Below, piece by piece: positions 25,576 to 34,229 of a DNA stretch of 37,558 bases. The translations under genes and the position numbers were made by a program. Position 1 is the first letter of the stretch; every line of letters starts with the position of its first letter. Source of the DNA: Alistipes sp. (GTDB lineage Bacteria; Bacteroidota; Bacteroidia; Bacteroidales; Rikenellaceae); contig JAGBTP010000047.1 of the NCBI GenBank assembly GCA_017631255.1, positions 1-37,558 of the forward strand. Direction: 5' to 3'. Under the pieces are notes generated by a model. It did not search any database. It was not told where the DNA came from and was given only the letters and a program-made list of their open reading frames with translations.

Positions 25576-26387
25576 TGTGCCACGAAGGTATAGGTTATAG
25601 TTCCACGGTGCGACTGCGGTGCCGAGTCGTCAATCCTAAATAGCGTGCGGTGGTGGCGTGCCGCCTCGAGGGCCGTAGCATTAAGCTCGCTGTTTGTCGA
25701 GGAGTTAATCCTTGCCGCCGTAACCACACCACTGCGGTTGAGCCACACATCAACTACCACAACGCCACCGCCCTTGCTTCGGTAAGCCGGAACATAGAGG
25801 TCACGGTGGTGGCGCACAGGGTCGGTAAAGCTATATGCCACGGTAACGGCGCCAGAGAATTTACCCTTATCGCCATCACCCTTGCTCTCGCCAGAGCCAC
25901 TACCCGAACCGCCCTTGCCCATACCCTTGATATCGCGCATACCACTCTCATAGCTGCCACGATTCGAGGCCATATCCGAGGCAATCTTATCCATCATCTG
26001 CTGCGTCTCGCTGTCGTAGTTCATCTGCTCTGAACCACCCGCCTCAGCAGCATCGTTCGACTGAAGATTCTTGACACGCTCAACGGCAGCCATACGGCGG
26101 TTAATCTCCTCCTGCAACTGGTCACGCTTCTTCTTGAGCTTCTCGACCTCCTCGACCGAAGGTGCATCCTCCACGAACTCAATGAGATACTCCACAGGAC
26201 GCACCTCGACATTGTAGCGCGCCGTAGCAAGTATCGTACCGCAGCAGAGGAACACCGCCAGCACCACCACAAGGCCTATGCGGTGGCTATACAACCACTC
26301 GCCCAACGACTCACGGCGCGTGTCGTAGAGGTTGATTGTCGGACGATATTTCGGTGCCTTGCTGCGTGGTTGGTTGTGGCTCTGCAT
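25572..26387 (-). CDS. TonB-like energy transducer with a Gly/Ser linker
   Basis: 271 residues from the ATG at 26387; the open frame extends 38 codons further but crosses the promoter. Order: a cytoplasmic N-terminus (about 1-34, with LYDTRRESLGEWLYSHR), one membrane helix (about 36-54), the VEYLIEFVEDAPSVEEVEKL segment, a coiled coil (about 78-105), a Gly/Ser/Lys linker (GKGGSGSGSGESKGDGDKGK) and a C-terminal TonB fold (GGGVVVVDVWLNRSGVVTAA ... GTITYTF). The Pro-rich linker of classical TonB is missing. It may energise a TonB-dependent receptor or a gliding/secretion-like machine; a tolA-like role is an alternative. ExbB/ExbD are not next to it. Divergent from lpxC. Confidence 0.8.
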   Translation of the reverse strand: MQSHNQPRSKAPKYRPTINLYDTRRESLGEWLYSHRIGLVVVLAVFLCCGTILATARYNVEVRPVEYLIEFVEDAPSVEEVEKLKKKRDQLQEEINRRMAAVERVKNLQSNDAAEAGGSEQMNYDSETQQMMDKIASDMASNRGSYESGMRDIKGMGKGGSGSGSGESKGDGDKGKFSGAVTVAYSFTDPVRHHRDLYVPAYRSKGGGVVVVDVWLNRSGVVTAARINSSTNSELNATALEAARHHRTLFRIDDSAPQSHRGTITYTFVAQ

Positions 26388-26419
26388 TGCTTTGTTTCGT
26401 GGTAATACATTTATCAATG

Positions 26420-26427
26420 CAAAAATA
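26420..26427 (-). promoter_or_regulatory. Promoter of the TonB-like unit, -7 element
   Basis: TATTTTTG on the minus strand fits TAnnTTTG, 32 bp before the ATG. It is divergent from the lpxC promoter 23 bp away. Confidence 0.5.
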
Positions 26428-26450
26428 GTATTTTTTTTTAATTTTTTTAG

Positions 26451-26458
26451 TATATTTG
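26451..26458 (+). promoter_or_regulatory. lpxC/fabZ promoter, -7 element
   Basis: TATATTTG matches TAnnTTTG; the ATG is 86 bp downstream. The -33 region is only a T-run. Confidence 0.65.
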
Positions 26459-26544
26459 TGCCATTACTTTGAAATAAAGTGGAAAGTTGCGCACATCGCA
26501 AGATATCGTGACTCTCTGAAACGAAACCATTAAACTAAAATATT

Positions 26545-27930
26545 ATGGCAACTAAGCAAAGAACCCTCGCCGCAGCTATTTCATTCAAGGGCAAGGGACT
26601 ACACACAGGCTTGCAGGTAGAGATGACTGTTCACCCTGCTGAGGCAAACCACGGCATCACCTTCCGTCGCGTAGACATCGAGGATGCTCCTGAGGTACCA
26701 GCATTGTGTGAGTATGTTACAGATACATCACGCGGTACCACCATCGAGAAGGGCGCCGCTAAGGTTAGCACCATCGAGCATATTATGTCGGCACTCTGGA
26801 CCCTCGGCGTAGACAACGCTACCATCGACATTAACGCCCCTGAGACCCCAATTATGGATGGTTCGGCTCGTGAGTACGCTGAGCGTATCAACGAGGTGGG
26901 CACCGTGGAGCAGGAGGCTGAGCGTAAGTTCTTCGAGGTGACTGAGAAGCAGGTATATACCATCCCAGAGAAGGGCGTAGCGCTCGTCATCTATCCAGAC
27001 GATGAGTTCTCAGTATCGGTGCATGTGGACTACAACTCGAAGGTTGTGGGCAACCAGTACGCCGTATATAGTAAGGAGGACAACTACACCGAGAAGATCT
27101 CGATGTGCCGTACCTTCGTGTTCTTGCACGAGCTCGAACCACTTATGAAGATGAACCTCATCAAGGGTGGTGACCTCGACAACGCTATCGTCGTTGTGGA
27201 GAACCCCGTATCGGAGGATCAGCTCAACCACCTCAAGGGCATCTTCGGCAAGGAGGATATCGTCATCACCGGCGGTTACCTCAACAACCAGCAGCTTCGC
27301 GCCAACAACGAGCTTGCACGCCACAAGTTGCTCGACCTTCTTGGTGACTTTGCGCTCCTCGGGATGCGCATCAAGGGTCGTGTATGGGCTACACGCCCTG
27401 GCCACTTCGCCAACACTGAGTTTATGAAGGAGCTATCGCGCACCATTCGTCGTAGCGGCGAGAAGCCAGCGTTTAAGTACAGCTCTAAGGAGCAGCCCTT
27501 GATGGACATCAACCAGATTAAGAATGTACTCCCACACCGTCCTCCATTCTTGCTCGTTGACCGTGTGTTCCACATCGACGAGAACGCTATCGGTGGCATC
27601 AAGAATGTATCGATGAACGAACCTTTCTTCGTGGGTCACTTCCCTGAGGAGCCTGTGATGCCAGGCGTGCTTATCATCGAGGCATTGGCACAGTGCTGCG
27701 GCATCCTGGTGCTCAGCCGTGTGGAGGATCCGAATTCATACTCTACCTACTTCCTCAAGGCCGACGGCGTGAAGTGGAAGCGTAAGGTGGTGCCAGGCGA
27801 CACATTGCAGCTCGAGTGCCATATGGTAGATATGCGTCGTGGTATCTGCACCGCAGAGTGTAAGGCCTTCGTATCGGGTCAGCTCGCGTGCGAGGCTATC
27901 CTCACCGCTCAGATTGCCAAGAAGCGATAA
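26545..27930 (+). CDS. lpxC/fabZ: Bifunctional LpxC-FabZ: UDP-3-O-acyl-GlcNAc deacetylase / 3-hydroxyacyl-ACP dehydratase
   Basis: 461 residues. The N-terminal part (about 1-305) is LpxC, the zinc deacetylase committing lipid A synthesis. It has TIEHIMSALWTLGVDN and HKLLDLLGDFALLG with the zinc His and Asp residues. The C-terminal part (about 320-461) is FabZ, with VLPHRPPFLLVDRV and the catalytic GHFPEEPVMPGVLIIEALAQ (His and Glu). This fusion is well known in Bacteroidota. One polypeptide thus draws on the 3-hydroxyacyl-ACP pool both for lipid A and for fatty-acid elongation. It is followed by lpxA after 29 bp. Confidence 0.97.
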   Translation: MATKQRTLAAAISFKGKGLHTGLQVEMTVHPAEANHGITFRRVDIEDAPEVPALCEYVTDTSRGTTIEKGAAKVSTIEHIMSALWTLGVDNATIDINAPETPIMDGSAREYAERINEVGTVEQEAERKFFEVTEKQVYTIPEKGVALVIYPDDEFSVSVHVDYNSKVVGNQYAVYSKEDNYTEKISMCRTFVFLHELEPLMKMNLIKGGDLDNAIVVVENPVSEDQLNHLKGIFGKEDIVITGGYLNNQQLRANNELARHKLLDLLGDFALLGMRIKGRVWATRPGHFANTEFMKELSRTIRRSGEKPAFKYSSKEQPLMDINQIKNVLPHRPPFLLVDRVFHIDENAIGGIKNVSMNEPFFVGHFPEEPVMPGVLIIEALAQCCGILVLSRVEDPNSYSTYFLKADGVKWKRKVVPGDTLQLECHMVDMRRGICTAECKAFVSGQLACEAILTAQIAKKR

Positions 27931-27959
27931 TTAACGGACGAAACAAACAATATTTTTCT

Positions 27960-28745
27960 ATGATCAGTAATTTGGCTTACATTCATCCAGATGCCAAGAT
28001 TGGCAAGAATGTTACTATCGAGCCTTTTGCCTATGTCGAGGGCGATGTAGTCATCGGCGACGACTGTTGGATTGGCCCTCACGCCATCATCTACAATGGT
28101 GCGCGTATCGGTAAGGGTAACAAGATCCACCCTGGTGCGTGCATCGCTTGCTTGCCTCAGGACCTTAAGTTTGCGGGCGAGGAGACTACCGCTGTGATTG
28201 GTGACTACAACGATATCCGTGAGTGCGTTACCATCGCGCGCGGCACAGCATCGCGTGGTACCACCGTTGTCGGCGACCACAACCTCCTTATGGCATATGT
28301 TCATGTTGCACACGACGATGTTGTCGGCAGCCACTGTGTTATCGCTAACCGTGTATCGCTCGCTGGCGAGGTAGAGGTTGGTGATTGGGTGGTTATCGGA
28401 GGTCACGCAGCACTTCACCAGTGGATTCACATCGGCGACCACGCTATGATTCAGGGCGGTGCTCTTGTAACTCAGGATGTGCCTCCATTCATCATCGCTA
28501 CCAACGGCGAGACCCACTATGCGGGTATCAACAAGGTAGGCTTGTCGCGTCGTGGCTTCACCGCTGAGCAGATCGAATCTATCCACAACACCTGCCGCAT
28601 CTTGTTCCAGAGCGAGCTTAACTACCAGGCGGGTTGCGACAAGGCAGAGGCTGAGCTTCCTGAAACTGCTGAGCGCAATAAGCTCATCGAGTTCATCCGC
28701 GGTTCAAAGCGAGGCGTCATCAAGCAGTATATGTCTCACCGATAG
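27960..28745 (+). CDS. lpxA: Acyl-ACP--UDP-N-acetylglucosamine O-acyltransferase
   Basis: First step of lipid A synthesis. 261 residues from the ATG at 27960, which gives MISNLAYIHPDAKIGKN; the frame is open 24 codons further but overlaps lpxC/fabZ. Hexapeptide beta-helix (about 1-190) with the catalytic His in VHVAHDDVVG, the HQWIHIGDHAMIQGGALVTQDVPPF-type region and the C-terminal helical bundle (GFTAEQIESIH...). Forms an operon with lpxC/fabZ; lpxD is elsewhere in the window. Confidence 0.96.
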   Translation: MISNLAYIHPDAKIGKNVTIEPFAYVEGDVVIGDDCWIGPHAIIYNGARIGKGNKIHPGACIACLPQDLKFAGEETTAVIGDYNDIRECVTIARGTASRGTTVVGDHNLLMAYVHVAHDDVVGSHCVIANRVSLAGEVEVGDWVVIGGHAALHQWIHIGDHAMIQGGALVTQDVPPFIIATNGETHYAGINKVGLSRRGFTAEQIESIHNTCRILFQSELNYQAGCDKAEAELPETAERNKLIEFIRGSKRGVIKQYMSHR

Positions 28746-28776
28746 GCTTCTTAGCAATTACACTACTAAATGAAGA

Positions 28777-28809
28777 TGGGGCTATCCGCAAGGACAGCCC
28801 CACTTTTTT
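28777..28809 (+). terminator. Terminator of lpxC/fabZ-lpxA
   Basis: TGGGGCT (28777-28783)/AGCCCCA (28796-28802), 12-nt loop, then CTTTTTTG. Confidence 0.88.
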
Positions 28810-28886
28810 GCGTGTTAGCACAGATCTTTCTATTGTATTGAAATAGGTTCACCCTATTACACAATTATCCACGCGCGCACATATAT

Positions 28887-28920
28887 AAAAAACCGAGAAC
28901 CCACTAATGTAGGCCCTCGG
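28887..28920 (-). terminator. rny terminator
   Basis: Minus-strand stem CCGAGGGCC/GGGTTCTCGG type (9 pairs with two G-T), then six T. It starts 35 bp after the rny stop. Confidence 0.8.
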
Positions 28921-28954
28921 CGATGGTTATATATTCCCGATTGACACGCGCTGA

Positions 28955-30484
28955 TTACTTAGCGTAAGATACAGAGCGAGTCTCGCGGATTACGGTAATC
29001 TTAACCTGACCAGGATATGTCATCTCATCCTGAATCTTCTTAGCGATGTCGTGTGACAATGCCTCAGACTCCTGATCCGATAGCTTATCAGCACCTACGA
29101 TAACGCGGAGCTCACGACCTGCCTGGATAGCGTATGTCTTTACAACGCCAGGGTATGAGAGTGCGATGCCCTCCATCTCCTTGAGGCGCTTGATATAGGA
29201 CTCAACAACCTCACGACGAGCACCTGGACGCGCGCCAGAGATAGCATCGCAGACCTGAATGATAGGTGCGATGAGCGATGTCATCTCAGCCTCGTCGTGG
29301 TGAGCACCGATAGCGTTGCATACATCTGGCTTCTCCTTGTACTTCTCAGCCAGCTTCATACCGATAATTGCGTGTGGCAACTCTGGCTCATCATCGGGCA
29401 CCTTACCTATATCGTGCAAGAGACCAGCACGACGCGCAGCCTTAGGGTTAAGACCGAGCTCTGCTGCCATAATACCTGCGAGGTTAGCAGTCTCGCGAGC
29501 GTGCTGCAAGAGGTTCTGGCCATATGACGAGCGGTACTTCATCTTACCGATGAGACGGATCAGCTCAGGGTGTAAGCCGTGGATACCGAGGTCAATAGTG
29601 GTACGCTTACCCACCTCAACAATCTCCTCCTCGATCTGCTTTTTCACCTTAGCCACAACCTCCTCGATACGCGCTGGGTGGATACGGCCGTCGGTAACAA
29701 GCTGGTGGAGGGCAAGGCGTGCAATCTCGCGACGCACAGGGTCGAAGCCCGAAAGGATGATAGCCTCAGGGGTGTCGTCGACGATAATCTCGATGCCGGT
29801 AGCGGCCTCCAAGGCACGGATATTACGGCCTTCACGACCGATGATGCGGCCCTTAACCTCGTCAGACTCAATATTAAATACCGTAACAGCATTCTCGATA
29901 GCTGTCTCAGTAGCTACGCGCTGGATAGATGCCACCACGATACGCTTAGCCTCCTTCGTAGCCGAAAGCTTAGCCTCCTCGATGGTCTCCGCCACATATG
30001 CCGCAGCGTCAGCCTTAGCCTCGCTCTTCATATTCTCGATGAGGATGTTCTTAGCCTCCTCCGAGCTCATACCCGAGATCTGCTCAAGGCGCTCGTTCTG
30101 CTCACGGATGAGAGCTGCAAGCTCCTCCTTGCGTGCCTCAACGCCCTGCATCTGACCCTCGAGCTGCTCCTTGCGCTTGTCGTAGTCGTTCATCTTACGC
30201 TCCAACTCGCGCTCCTTGTTCTGGAGGTTGGCCTCGAGCTGCTTAGCGCGCTGCTCGCTCTGCTGCAACTTCTGGTTACGCTCATTAACCTGGCGATCGT
30301 GATCGCTCTTAAGCTGGATGAACTTCTCCTTAGCCTGCAACATCTTCTCCTTCTTTATCATTTCGCCGTCTGCCTCAGCCTTCTGAACGATGGCCCTAGC
30401 TCGTGTACGCGCCGCAAAGTAGGAGAGCACACCTCCCACAACAGCACCTACGACGACACCAACGATTATCCAAATTGATTCCAT
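28955..30484 (-). CDS. rny: Ribonuclease Y
   Basis: Membrane-anchored endoribonuclease starting bulk mRNA decay. 509 residues, normal length. One N-terminal transmembrane helix (about 5-23), a long coiled coil (about 30-190), a KH domain (about 205-270, [19 protein letters not shown]) and an HD domain with His357-Asp358 in LLHDIGK and a second His in [14 protein letters not shown]. It lies downstream of the 6S-like RNA. No obvious promoter in the 70 bp between the RNA and the ATG, so it may depend on an upstream start or a non-consensus site. Confidence 0.96.
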   Translation of the reverse strand: MESIWIIVGVVVGAVVGGVLSYFAARTRARAIVQKAEADGEMIKKEKMLQAKEKFIQLKSDHDRQVNERNQKLQQSEQRAKQLEANLQNKERELERKMNDYDKRKEQLEGQMQGVEARKEELAALIREQNERLEQISGMSSEEAKNILIENMKSEAKADAAAYVAETIEEAKLSATKEAKRIVVASIQRVATETAIENAVTVFNIESDEVKGRIIGREGRNIRALEAATGIEIIVDDTPEAIILSGFDPVRREIARLALHQLVTDGRIHPARIEEVVAKVKKQIEEEIVEVGKRTTIDLGIHGLHPELIRLIGKMKYRSSYGQNLLQHARETANLAGIMAAELGLNPKAARRAGLLHDIGKVPDDEPELPHAIIGMKLAEKYKEKPDVCNAIGAHHDEAEMTSLIAPIIQVCDAISGARPGARREVVESYIKRLKEMEGIALSYPGVVKTYAIQAGRELRVIVGADKLSDQESEALSHDIAKKIQDEMTYPGQVKITVIRETRSVSYAK

Positions 30485-30540
30485 AGTCGATAAATGGTGT
30501 TTATTGTATTGTTAGTAATAAGGTTTAATGTTTCGTTATC

Positions 30541-30753
30541 AATAAAATAAAAAAATCCCGCACCAATTCCTTAGCCTGTTTGACGAATCCGCAGATAAGT
30601 CATAGGTGGGGTTCCGAGGTACGCAACAGTCCACTGGTGGATAAATCCACACCCTTGCGGGTTGAGGCCTTGTTTTGTAACATTACTCGAGAATTGTCCC
30701 AATGTTATATAAATTGTACAGTTCGCAAAGCTTGTAAGGAATCTATGCGGGAT
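30541..30753 (-). ncRNA. ssrS: 6S-like RNA
   Basis: A roughly 200-nt minus-strand RNA with a long irregular closing stem: ATCCCGCA/TGCGGGAT (30746-30753/30555-30562), ATTCCTTA/TAAGGAAT (30735-30742/30566-30573), then TTGCGAA with TTCGTCAA (one bulge). The open middle holds the short hairpins AACATT/AATGTT and GTGGATTTATCCAC. It ends in TGCGGGATTTTTTT. Size, closing-stem-plus-bubble shape and position next to zapA (as in E. coli zapA-ssrS) all fit 6S RNA, which binds the sigma-70 holoenzyme in stationary phase. No primary-sequence signature was checked. Confidence 0.75.
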
Positions 30754-30846
30754 AGATTATATAAAAAAGAACCTATGCACATCGGCCGCGCGCTGCTCCT
30801 CGATGTGAGCCTTACGCAGCCTCAGGTGTGCGCCTATGGTATTATC

Positions 30847-30866
30847 AAAAACCGCACCGCAGTGCG
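30847..30866 (-). terminator. Possible zapA terminator
   Basis: CGCACTGCGGTGCG hairpin followed by GTTTTTG on the minus strand, just after the zapA stop. The 90 bp from here to the 6S-like RNA contain another inverted repeat (CACATCG 30778-30784, CGATGTG about 30799-30805) but no clear promoter. Confidence 0.5.
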
Positions 30867-30876
30867 ACTCTTGTCG

Positions 30877-31167
30877 CTACTCTTTGATATATTTGCGTAT
30901 CAGGGTCTCTATCGACTCCAACTCCTCGACATCCTCATCGCCCAGCGATGATGTCTGTTCAGCCGAGAGCGCAACGATAGTATAGAAGAGTGCCGCCAGA
31001 GCCACACGATCCTGAGCATCCAACTTAGGGATGCGCGTGTACTCCGAAATCTTATCATTCAGACGCTTGGCTGCCACACGATATAGCTCCTCGTTGGCTG
31101 CGTCCACCGTCATCGGATATACTCGTCCTGCTATCGATAACTTTATCTTTATTTTTCCCTCAGCCAT
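30877..31167 (-). CDS. zapA: Cell division protein ZapA
   Basis: 96 residues, the family length. Binds and bundles FtsZ filaments at the division ring. The N-terminal beta-rich part (KIKIKLSIAGRVYPMTVDAANEELYRVAAKRLNDKI) matches the ZapA domain and is followed by a helical dimerisation tail. It starts 4 bp after the coiled-coil gene and is followed by the 6S-like RNA. Confidence 0.88.
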   Translation of the reverse strand: MAEGKIKIKLSIAGRVYPMTVDAANEELYRVAAKRLNDKISEYTRIPKLDAQDRVALAALFYTIVALSAEQTSSLGDEDVEELESIETLIRKYIKE

Positions 31168-31171
31168 AGCA

Positions 31172-31474
31172 CTAATTATCTTCCTGTTCCTGTTTTAGTG
31201 CCGCTATGCAGCGGTCAACCTCCCGCAATAAACTGTTGACTCGCTGACGAGCACGCTCAACACTGCCGTCATTACCACACATAACACTCGAGAGCTCCAG
31301 GCTCTTGAGGCGTGTGTCCAACTCGCGTACACTCTCCTCCAAACGACGCTTCTCGACAAGGAGTCTATCGCGCTCCTGTGTGAGCTCACGACACTTTGCC
31401 GACACGCGCTCGTGGTCGGCGATGAGCCTCTCCACCTCGCTACGCAATCGTTTTACTATCTCCTTCTCTGCCAT
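31172..31474 (-). CDS. Small coiled-coil protein upstream of zapA
   Basis: 100 residues from the ATG at 31474 (an earlier TTG at 31486 is possible). Almost entirely heptad-like, charged helix (RSEVERLIADHERVSAKCRE...RRLEESVRELDTRLKSLE), with one break near CGNDGS. Spacing of 4 bp to zapA implies coupled translation. A ZapB-like division role is plausible but not shown by sequence. Confidence 0.75.
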   Translation of the reverse strand: MAEKEIVKRLRSEVERLIADHERVSAKCRELTQERDRLLVEKRRLEESVRELDTRLKSLELSSVMCGNDGSVERARQRVNSLLREVDRCIAALKQEQEDN

Positions 31475-31517
31475 ACGCTTCAGCAATGTTGCGACTACGC
31501 AATTAATAATAACACCT

Positions 31518-31548
31518 CAAAGATAGGTATTTTTCGGATAATATCAAA
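31518..31548 (-). promoter_or_regulatory. Promoter of the coiled-coil/zapA unit
   Basis: On the minus strand TTTG (31545-31548), a 19-bp spacer, then TATCTTTG (31518-31525). The best-matching promoter of the window, 43 bp before the ATG at 31474. Confidence 0.8.
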
Positions 31549-31560
31549 ATTTTTTAGCCA

Positions 31561-31610
31561 AAAAGCCCAAAGGCCACCCCTCGTAACGAGGCTATGCCAG
31601 CGTGGCATAG
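31561..31610 (-). terminator. Tandem hairpins at the end of rimO, possible terminator
   Basis: CTATGCCA/TGGCATAG (31592-31599/31603-31610) includes the rimO stop codon. CCTCG/CGAGG (31579-31583/31587-31591) follows directly, then GGCCTTTGGGCTTTTTGG. The U-tract is not adjacent, so termination is uncertain. Confidence 0.45.
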
Positions 31611-32884
31611 AGGTCGTAGTCCTCGGCATCGGTGATGCTAACCGTGTAGAAGTGACCTCTAAGGAGTCGCTTACCACGACTATCGATGATAAGCTCCTGA
31701 TCCACCTCTGGAGAGTCATACTCCGAGCGGCCAATATAAAACTCACCCTCCTTGCGGTCCACTATCACGCGCATAGTCTGACCTATACGGCGCGCATTAT
31801 TCTCGAGCGACACCCTCTCCTGAAGGCGCATAATGCCGTCGACGCGCTGCTGCTTAACCTCGTCCGACACATCATCCTTGAGGCGCGTAGCTGAGTAGGT
31901 GCCCTCCTCCTCCGAGTATGCAAAGACGCCAAGGCGGTCGAACTTCGTAGCCTTAACAAACTCCTTAAGTTCCTCAAAATCAGCATCCGTCTCACCTGGA
32001 TAGCCCACAAGGAGCGTAGTACGCAATGCGATGTCTGGAATAGCCTTGCGCAGTTTCTCGATGAGTGTCAACGCCTCGGCCTTGGTATGGCGGCGCTTCA
32101 TCGCCGTAAGCTGATTGTCCGAGATGTGCTGGAACGGAATATCGAGATACTTGCAAATCTTCTTCTCGCGCGCCATAACCTCAATCACCTCATCTGGGAA
32201 GTCGGTAGGATAAGCGTAATGTAGGCGTATCCACTCGAGCTTCTCGATGCGGCACAACCTCTCGAGCAGTTCAGCGAGCTTTCTCTCGCCATAGATATCC
32301 ACACCGTAGTATGTCGTATCCTGGGCGATGACCATAATCTCCCTTACGCCCTTAGCCACAAGAGCCTCAGCCTCAGCTACAAGGGCCTCCATAGGCACCG
32401 ACTTGTGTCGACCACGGATAAGCGGGATGGCGCAGTAGCCACACATCCAATTACAGCCCTCCGAGATCTTGAGGTAGGCGTAGTGCGACGGTGTCGAGAG
32501 CTCACGCTTGGTCTCATTCTCCACGCGATACATAGCACCAAGACGCTCGACGATGCCCGCCCAGTCGTTCACGCCGAAGAAGTCGTCGACCTCAGGTAGC
32601 TCAGGGCGCAACTCGTCGGCATAGCGCTGCGAGAGACATCCCACAACGAAGAGCTCCTCGATAGCGCCCTCCGACTTAAGCTGTGCGGCGCGCAGGATGG
32701 TGTCGATAGACTCCTGCTTAGCGTCGCCGATAAAGCCACAAGTGTTGATGACCACAACATCGGCATCTACCCTATCGCTGTCGAACACCACCTTATAATC
32801 CATAGCTGCGAGCTGCGCTGCGAGGTGCTCCGAGTCGACGGTATTCTTTGAGCAGCCAAGCGTGATGATATTAATCTTCTTCAT
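31592..32884 (-). CDS. rimO: Ribosomal protein S12 methylthiotransferase RimO
   Basis: Radical-SAM enzyme that methylthiolates an Asp of ribosomal protein S12. 430 residues. The N-terminal UPF0004 domain has the three Cys of the auxiliary cluster (TLGCSK, INTCGF, VVGCLS). The radical-SAM motif CNWMCGYC is at 144, 148 and 151. The C-terminal TRAM domain ends near TVSITDAEDYDLYATL. RimO rather than MiaB is supported by the ITLGCSKNTVDSE start and the ETKRELSTPSHYAYLKISEGC region. It starts 5 bp after ftsY. Confidence 0.95.
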   Translation of the reverse strand: MKKINIITLGCSKNTVDSEHLAAQLAAMDYKVVFDSDRVDADVVVINTCGFIGDAKQESIDTILRAAQLKSEGAIEELFVVGCLSQRYADELRPELPEVDDFFGVNDWAGIVERLGAMYRVENETKRELSTPSHYAYLKISEGCNWMCGYCAIPLIRGRHKSVPMEALVAEAEALVAKGVREIMVIAQDTTYYGVDIYGERKLAELLERLCRIEKLEWIRLHYAYPTDFPDEVIEVMAREKKICKYLDIPFQHISDNQLTAMKRRHTKAEALTLIEKLRKAIPDIALRTTLLVGYPGETDADFEELKEFVKATKFDRLGVFAYSEEEGTYSATRLKDDVSDEVKQQRVDGIMRLQERVSLENNARRIGQTMRVIVDRKEGEFYIGRSEYDSPEVDQELIIDSRGKRLLRGHFYTVSITDAEDYDLYATLA

Positions 32885-32889
32885 AGCCT

Positions 32890-34206
32890 TTACTTATTAG
32901 CCTCACCAAACAATGCACGAACAAACTCCCTGCGGTCGAACATCTTAAGCTGGTCGATGCCCTCGCCGATGCCGATATATCGCACAGGGATATGGAACTT
33001 ATCGCTGATGCCTATTACCACACCACCCTTAGCCGTACCATCGAGCTTGGTGATGGTGAGCGATGTCACCTGCGTAGCCTCGGTAAACTGCTTCGCCTGC
33101 TCAAAGGCGTTCTGACCCGTAGAGCCATCGAGCACGAGCATAACCTCGTGTGGTGCATCGGGGATTACCTTCGACATCACATTGCGAATCTTCGTAAGCT
33201 CCTTCATAAGGCCCACCTTGTTGTGTAGACGACCCGCCGTGTCGATAAGCACCACATCGGCACCATTAGCCACCGCCGATCGGAGCGTATCGTAGGCCAC
33301 AGATGCTGGGTCCGAGCCCATATCCTGTCGCACCATCGTAGCACCTGCACGCTCAGCCCATACGGCGAGCTGGTCGATAGCCGCAGCACGGAAGGTGTCG
33401 GCAGCACCGATATATACCTTGCGACCGGCGCGCGTGAGCTTAGCCGCAAGCTTACCGATGGTGGTTGTCTTACCTGCGCCGTTGACGCCCACAACCATCA
33501 TAACATATGGCAAGCCCTCCTTAACCTCGATACCGAAGTCCTTTGTCGAGCGGTGCGACTCCTCCATAAGGCGTGCAATCTCGTCACGAAGAATAGCGTG
33601 TAACTCCGAGGTATTCATATACTTATCCCTCGCAACACGCGCCTCGATAGCCTCGATAATCTTAACCGTCGTCTCCACGCCCACATCCGAGGTGATGAGC
33701 ACCTCCTCAAGGTCGTCAAGTACATCTGCATCCACCGTCGTGCGACCTGCAATGGCACGCTTAAGGCGACCAAAGAAGCCCTCCTTGGTTCTACCAAGGC
33801 CCTCTTCAAGCTCCTTGCGCTCCGCCTCTATATCCACCTCCTCATCCTCGTACTCCTCCTCAGGGGCAGGGGTTGACGCAGGGGCAGGGGTAGGTGTTGG
33901 GGTCTGCTCTGGTGCAGAGGTTGGCACGACCTCTTGTGCAGGGGTAGCCTCAGCCGTTGGTGTTGGCGTAGCCTCGTGTGCCTCAGCAGATGCCTCAACA
34001 TCCTCTGCCTCGGGCACGATATCCTCGGTAGTTGTAGTCACAAAGGTGGTCTCCGCCGTCGCTACATCAGCACTCTCCTCGCCCTTCGCTACGCTATCTT
34101 CACCACCGAGGCTCACCTCCGCAGCACTTGTTGCGCTCTCCACAACAGGCTCCGCCTTAGGCTCCTCAACCTTTTTCTTACGCTTAAATAAATCAAAAAA
34201 TCCCAT
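32890..34206 (-). CDS. ftsY: Signal recognition particle receptor FtsY
   Basis: GTPase that docks SRP-ribosome complexes at the membrane. 438 residues. It starts [12 protein letters not shown], then an acidic and Thr/Pro/Ala-rich A-domain (about 15-125, with [17 protein letters not shown]) whose DNA is markedly repetitive. The NG core follows: the N helix bundle (about 130-225) and G domain with G1 [10 protein letters not shown] (about 238-247), [15 protein letters not shown] and the closing [20 protein letters not shown]. Part of the unit prfB-namZ-ftsY-rimO. Confidence 0.96.
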   Translation of the reverse strand: MGFFDLFKRKKKVEEPKAEPVVESATSAAEVSLGGEDSVAKGEESADVATAETTFVTTTTEDIVPEAEDVEASAEAHEATPTPTAEATPAQEVVPTSAPEQTPTPTPAPASTPAPEEEYEDEEVDIEAERKELEEGLGRTKEGFFGRLKRAIAGRTTVDADVLDDLEEVLITSDVGVETTVKIIEAIEARVARDKYMNTSELHAILRDEIARLMEESHRSTKDFGIEVKEGLPYVMMVVGVNGAGKTTTIGKLAAKLTRAGRKVYIGAADTFRAAAIDQLAVWAERAGATMVRQDMGSDPASVAYDTLRSAVANGADVVLIDTAGRLHNKVGLMKELTKIRNVMSKVIPDAPHEVMLVLDGSTGQNAFEQAKQFTEATQVTSLTITKLDGTAKGGVVIGISDKFHIPVRYIGIGEGIDQLKMFDRREFVRALFGEANK

Positions 34207-34229
34207 AATATAGTGTTTTTAGTTTCTTC

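Noticed and set aside
29579-30478. 299-residue open frame antisense to rny
   Set aside because: Leu/Leu-rich shadow of the coiled-coil coding sequence; rny is unambiguous on the other strand.
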